NCBI GenBank assembly: GCA_050633505.1
Contig: JBOEGQ010000002.1
Location: 186,001-250,000 of the forward strand
Direction: 5' to 3'
Source of the DNA: UBA1672 sp050633505
GTDB taxonomy: Bacteria > Pseudomonadota > Alphaproteobacteria > Micavibrionales > Micavibrionaceae
DNA: 64,000 nt
Positions within the stretch are counted from its first letter, which is position 1, and the number at the start of each line of letters is the position of its first letter. Positions 61,277-64,000 of this stretch are shown piece by piece. Both the position numbers and the translations under genes were made by a program. The notes beneath the pieces were generated by a model that was not told the origin of the DNA, did not search any database, and worked only from the letters and a program-made list of their open reading frames with translations.

Positions 61277-62530
61277 ATGAGCAGTTACAAATCAGAATTT
61301 TTAAACACTATGGAAGAGCGCGGTTTTATTAACCAGTGTTCCGATTTCGAAACCCTTGACGAGAAACTATGTGAAGGACAGCAAAGCGCCTATATCGGTT
61401 TTGATGCAACGGCACAGTCCCTACATGTCGGGAATTTAACCGGCATTATGATGCTTTACTGGTTTCAGCAAAGCGGACATAAACCAATTACCCTTATGGG
61501 CGGTGGAACATCCAAAATTGGCGATCCGTCTTTTAAAGATGATCAGCGCAAACTACTCGACGATGAGACGATTAATAAAAACATCGAAAATATTCAGGCC
61601 ACTTGTTTCAAACAATTCCTAAGCTATGGCGAAGGTGAAACAGACGCCCTGATGGTTAATAATAATGACTGGCTGGATGAATTATCTTATCTGGCTTTCT
61701 TGCGTGATTATGGACGATATTTCACGATTAACCGTATGATATCCTTTGAATCTGTTAAGCAACGCCTTGACCGGGAAAGCCCGCTTACTCTACTCGAATT
61801 CAACTATATGGTCATGCAGGGATATGACTTCCTTGAGTTGAACCGTAGACATGGCACCATTTTACAAATGGGTGGATCTGACCAATGGGGTAACATTATT
61901 AATGGTGTTGATCTTGGACATAAATCTGACCGGGTTAAGCTCTTTGCCCTCACAGCCCCCCTTCTGACGACACCGGACGGGCGCAAAATGGGTAAAACAG
62001 AAAATGGTGCGGTATGGCTAAACTCTGCGATGCTGTCCCCTTATGATTACTACCAATATTGGCGTAATGTCGAAGACGTCATGGTGGGAACATTGCTACG
62101 CCGTTTTACAACATTGGATATGATGGAAATCAGAAAACTGGAATCCCTCCAAGGCGCAGAAATCAATGAGGCCAAGAAAATTCTGGCGATGGAAGCAACA
62201 GCCATTTGCCACAACCGTGCAGCCGCAGAAGAAGCCGCAAAAACAGCACAACAGGTCTTTGAACATGGTGGTATCGGTAGTGACCTACCCTCTATACAGA
62301 TTCAAGACACAATCTTGGAAAGCGGCATTGAAATCACAGAATTGCTTGTCGAAACCGGACTTTGCAATTCTAAAGGTGAGGCAAAACGCCTGATTAAGGG
62401 CGGCGGCGCGCGCATCAACGATGTACCTGTAAGCGCACTTGACCAAGCGGCAACCAAGGCAGATTTGACAGAGGACGGGCATATTAAAATCTCTTCCGGC
62501 AAGAAAAAGCACGCCTTGGTCAAGGTATAA
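61277..62530 (+). CDS. tyrS: Tyrosyl-tRNA synthetase
   Basis: 417 residues. It charges tRNA-Tyr. The class I signature is H-V-G-N (about 51-54, HIGH variant). The tyrosine-binding region has G-F-D-A-T near 41 and Q-G-Y-D-F-L-E-L near 180. Q-M-G-G-S-D-Q-W-G-N is near 199-208, and the KMSKS loop is K-M-G-K-T near 238-242. The C-terminal S4-like domain (about 350-410) has G-L-C-N-S-K-G-E-A-K-R-L-I. The stop overlaps the start of the DMT transporter gene by one base. Confidence 0.97.
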   Translation: MSSYKSEFLNTMEERGFINQCSDFETLDEKLCEGQQSAYIGFDATAQSLHVGNLTGIMMLYWFQQSGHKPITLMGGGTSKIGDPSFKDDQRKLLDDETINKNIENIQATCFKQFLSYGEGETDALMVNNNDWLDELSYLAFLRDYGRYFTINRMISFESVKQRLDRESPLTLLEFNYMVMQGYDFLELNRRHGTILQMGGSDQWGNIINGVDLGHKSDRVKLFALTAPLLTTPDGRKMGKTENGAVWLNSAMLSPYDYYQYWRNVEDVMVGTLLRRFTTLDMMEIRKLESLQGAEINEAKKILAMEATAICHNRAAAEEAAKTAQQVFEHGGIGSDLPSIQIQDTILESGIEITELLVETGLCNSKGEAKRLIKGGGARINDVPVSALDQAATKADLTEDGHIKISSGKKKHALVKV

Positions 62531-63405
62531 TGCATAATGCGGCATTATATGCCCTAACCGTCTTAATATGGGGGTCAACGTGGTACGCAGTCACCTTACA
62601 ACTTGGCGTCGTACACCCCATATTATCCGTTAGCTATCGCTTTGCCCTCGCAGCACTCCTTTTGTTCATCTACACATATGGTATCAGACGGAATAGACAG
62701 CGCGTATTCTCCTTTAAACAGCACCTCTTTATTGCACTTCTCGGCCTATGCCTGTTTTGTGTAAACTACATCCTGTTCTATTTCGGGACGGAGCACTTAA
62801 CCTCTGGGCTTGTCGCGATTATATTTTCCACAATCACGCTTATGAACATCTTCAACCAAGCCATATTTTTTAAGATCAAAGTAAAGAAGCGCGTCACCGC
62901 CGGAAGTATAGTCGGCCTGTCGGGAATCTTATTCGTCTTTTGGCCAGAAGTCATGGCATTTAAGAGTACCGCCCTACAAGGTATTTTACTCTGCCTACTG
63001 GCAAGCTATAGCGCATCATTAGGGAACATGGTTTCGATCAAGAATCGAAAATGTAAAATCCCCGTTTTAGAAGCCAACACATATGGCATGGCCTATGGTG
63101 CATTCTTCTCTCTTATTCTTGCGCTTTATCTTGGTGTACCGTTTACATTCGACACATCATTCTCATATGTCTCTTCTATGCTCTATCTGGCGTGTTTCGG
63201 TTCGGCCATCGCCTTTGGCTGCTATCTTACATTGATGCAAAATATCGGCGCAGATAAGGCCGCTTACTCAACCGTTTTATTTCCCATTGTTGCGCTTGGT
63301 ATATCTACAATCCTGGAAGGATATGTATGGAGCGCAACTGCGATAGTTGGCGTGTCTCTGGCCTTGATCGGAAATATCATTGCCATGACAGATAATAAAC
63401 GCTAA
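62530..63405 (+). CDS. DMT/EamA family transporter
   Basis: 291 residues with ten predicted membrane helices in two repeats, the EamA layout. The first repeat starts L-I-W-G-S-T-W-Y-A-V, a signature of the family (W-G-x-x-x), and G-L-S-G-I-L-F-V-F-W lies between the repeats. The second contains G-S-A-I-A-F-G-C-Y-L. Such proteins export or import small metabolites; the substrate is unknown. Its start codon overlaps the tyrS stop (TAATG), so the two are transcribed together. Confidence 0.9.
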   Translation: MHNAALYALTVLIWGSTWYAVTLQLGVVHPILSVSYRFALAALLLFIYTYGIRRNRQRVFSFKQHLFIALLGLCLFCVNYILFYFGTEHLTSGLVAIIFSTITLMNIFNQAIFFKIKVKKRVTAGSIVGLSGILFVFWPEVMAFKSTALQGILLCLLASYSASLGNMVSIKNRKCKIPVLEANTYGMAYGAFFSLILALYLGVPFTFDTSFSYVSSMLYLACFGSAIAFGCYLTLMQNIGADKAAYSTVLFPIVALGISTILEGYVWSATAIVGVSLALIGNIIAMTDNKR

Positions 63406-63459
63406 CCAGAATACGTAGATAAGAAAGACCACGTTTTAATTCACACTTGATTGAATCCA

Positions 63460-64000
63460 ATGGAAAATCAAAAAGACAGAAACAACGTTGTTCTGATCCC
63501 GCAAATCCTCGTATGGATTCTATGCCTTGCTACTCTTGCCTCTTTAGGGGCACGCTGGTCTTGGTTCCTTGACTTATTTAGCCATTTTTCAAACCAATAC
63601 ATTATCGGTGGTGCCCTTCTTATACCCATACTGATTCTGGCAAAGTCATACCGCCACGCCGCCCTTTGCGCTGTTATCACTCTGCTCACGCTTATTGAAA
63701 CACGCCTTGTCCTCGATAATCCACTACGTTTCTTGCCTTCCGATATCACACACATCGAAAAAGGCATTACAGTCGTACAATACAACCAAAGCATCAGAAC
63801 AATAAATTTAGAACAAGTTCAGCAATGGCTAAACCAAAATAGTAAACAGTTTGATATCATTGTCCTGCAAGAAGCCTCACACCATACTGTTGATATGGCG
63901 AACTCATTGAAGAGAGCATACCCACACCAGATTCATGAAGGCCGCCACCACCCCTTTGGCATGGTTATTTTGAGTAAATATAAAATAGTAGAAGAGAAAA
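63460..64000 (+). CDS. Membrane-anchored endonuclease/exonuclease/phosphatase-family protein (partial)
   Basis: The first 180 codons of a gene cut by the right edge. Three membrane segments (about 10-28, 36-55 and 63-80) are followed by an EEP-type start: I-T-V-V-Q-Y-N-Q-S, then F-D-I-I-V-L-Q-E-A-S with the metal-binding Gln-Glu pair, and F-G-M-V-I-L-S-K. EEP proteins of this layout are usually phosphodiesterases or phosphatases acting outside the membrane. No clear ribosome site precedes the ATG. The remaining catalytic residues lie beyond the window. Confidence 0.82.
   Translation, partial: MENQKDRNNVVLIPQILVWILCLATLASLGARWSWFLDLFSHFSNQYIIGGALLIPILILAKSYRHAALCAVITLLTLIETRLVLDNPLRFLPSDITHIEKGITVVQYNQSIRTINLEQVQQWLNQNSKQFDIIVLQEASHHTVDMANSLKRAYPHQIHEGRHHPFGMVILSKYKIVEEK

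Noticed and set aside
1..64000. CRISPR arrays, insertion sequences, prophage or integrative elements
   Set aside because: No regularly spaced repeats, transposase, integrase or phage structural genes were seen on either strand.

Overview
The window reads as a chromosomal segment of a Gram-negative alphaproteobacterium of moderate, AT-leaning base composition. The main evidence is the block ybgF/cpoB-tilS-ftsH-glmM with pal beside it, the hisZ-purA pair, a Tad/Flp pilus cluster, and outer-membrane lipoproteins. A Micavibrio-like or other deep-branching Rhodospirillales-type lineage would fit the many orphan acidic proteins, but that is inference. No prophage, insertion sequence, CRISPR array or rRNA operon was seen. 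One tRNA gene, tRNA-Lys(UUU), is present.

Layout. 1-3.5 kb: the end of a Tad pilus locus on the minus strand (two TadE-like proteins, a TadG-like protein with a vWA domain, the Flp pilin, and a prepilin peptidase cut by the window edge). 3.7-6.3 kb: a two-gene unit coding for a small basic membrane protein and a 683-residue kinase-like protein whose catalytic Asp is replaced. 6.5-20.4 kb: housekeeping and envelope genes (purA, hisZ, glmM, ftsH, tilS, cpoB, pal, a SirB1/TPR protein, a DolP-like BON lipoprotein, yraN, rsmI, a LpoA-like lipoprotein). Here the rsmI/lpoA/yraN/dolP neighbourhood of enterobacteria is joined to the pal-cpoB-tilS-ftsH block. 20.4-26.9 kb: a small metal-handling group (DUF2946 protein, His/Met-rich outer-membrane protein, TetR regulator with a 7-3-7 palindrome), an orphan protein with a degenerate zincin-like motif, a glyoxalase-fold protein and an MscS channel. 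27-29.3 kb: ahpC-ahpD divergent from oxyR. 29.4-32.4 kb: an orphan acidic protein, trhO, acyP and a GST. 32.4-34.7 kb: ECF sigma factor, small membrane anti-sigma candidate, heavy-metal-sensor-like protein and two secreted EF-hand proteins. 34.7-42.9 kb: an AMIN-only secreted protein, a WecA/TagO-type transferase, orphan proteins, a MerR/flavoprotein divergent pair, a secreted alpha/beta hydrolase and a GNAT. 43-48 kb: tRNA-Lys, coaD, gyrA, a DUF2059 protein, ssb. 48-54.9 kb: a diguanylate cyclase converging on a second, 55-residue Flp pilin, MnmC split into two genes, an M3 peptidase and a CtlX-type amidinotransferase. 55-58.1 kb: manC-fcl-gmd for GDP-L-fucose. 58.2-64 kb: sua5, anmK, tyrS, a DMT transporter and a membrane EEP-family protein cut by the right edge.

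The strongest common thread is envelope building and stress: peptidoglycan recycling (anmK, glmM), outer-membrane linkage (Pal, CpoB, DolP, LpoA), surface polysaccharide (wecA, GDP-fucose), pili (Tad, two Flp), c-di-GMP, and peroxide, metal or calcium sensing. The best candidates for undescribed biology are the pseudokinase/membrane-protein pair beside the Tad locus, the ECF sigma/EF-hand group, and the set of orphan soluble acidic proteins scattered through the window.
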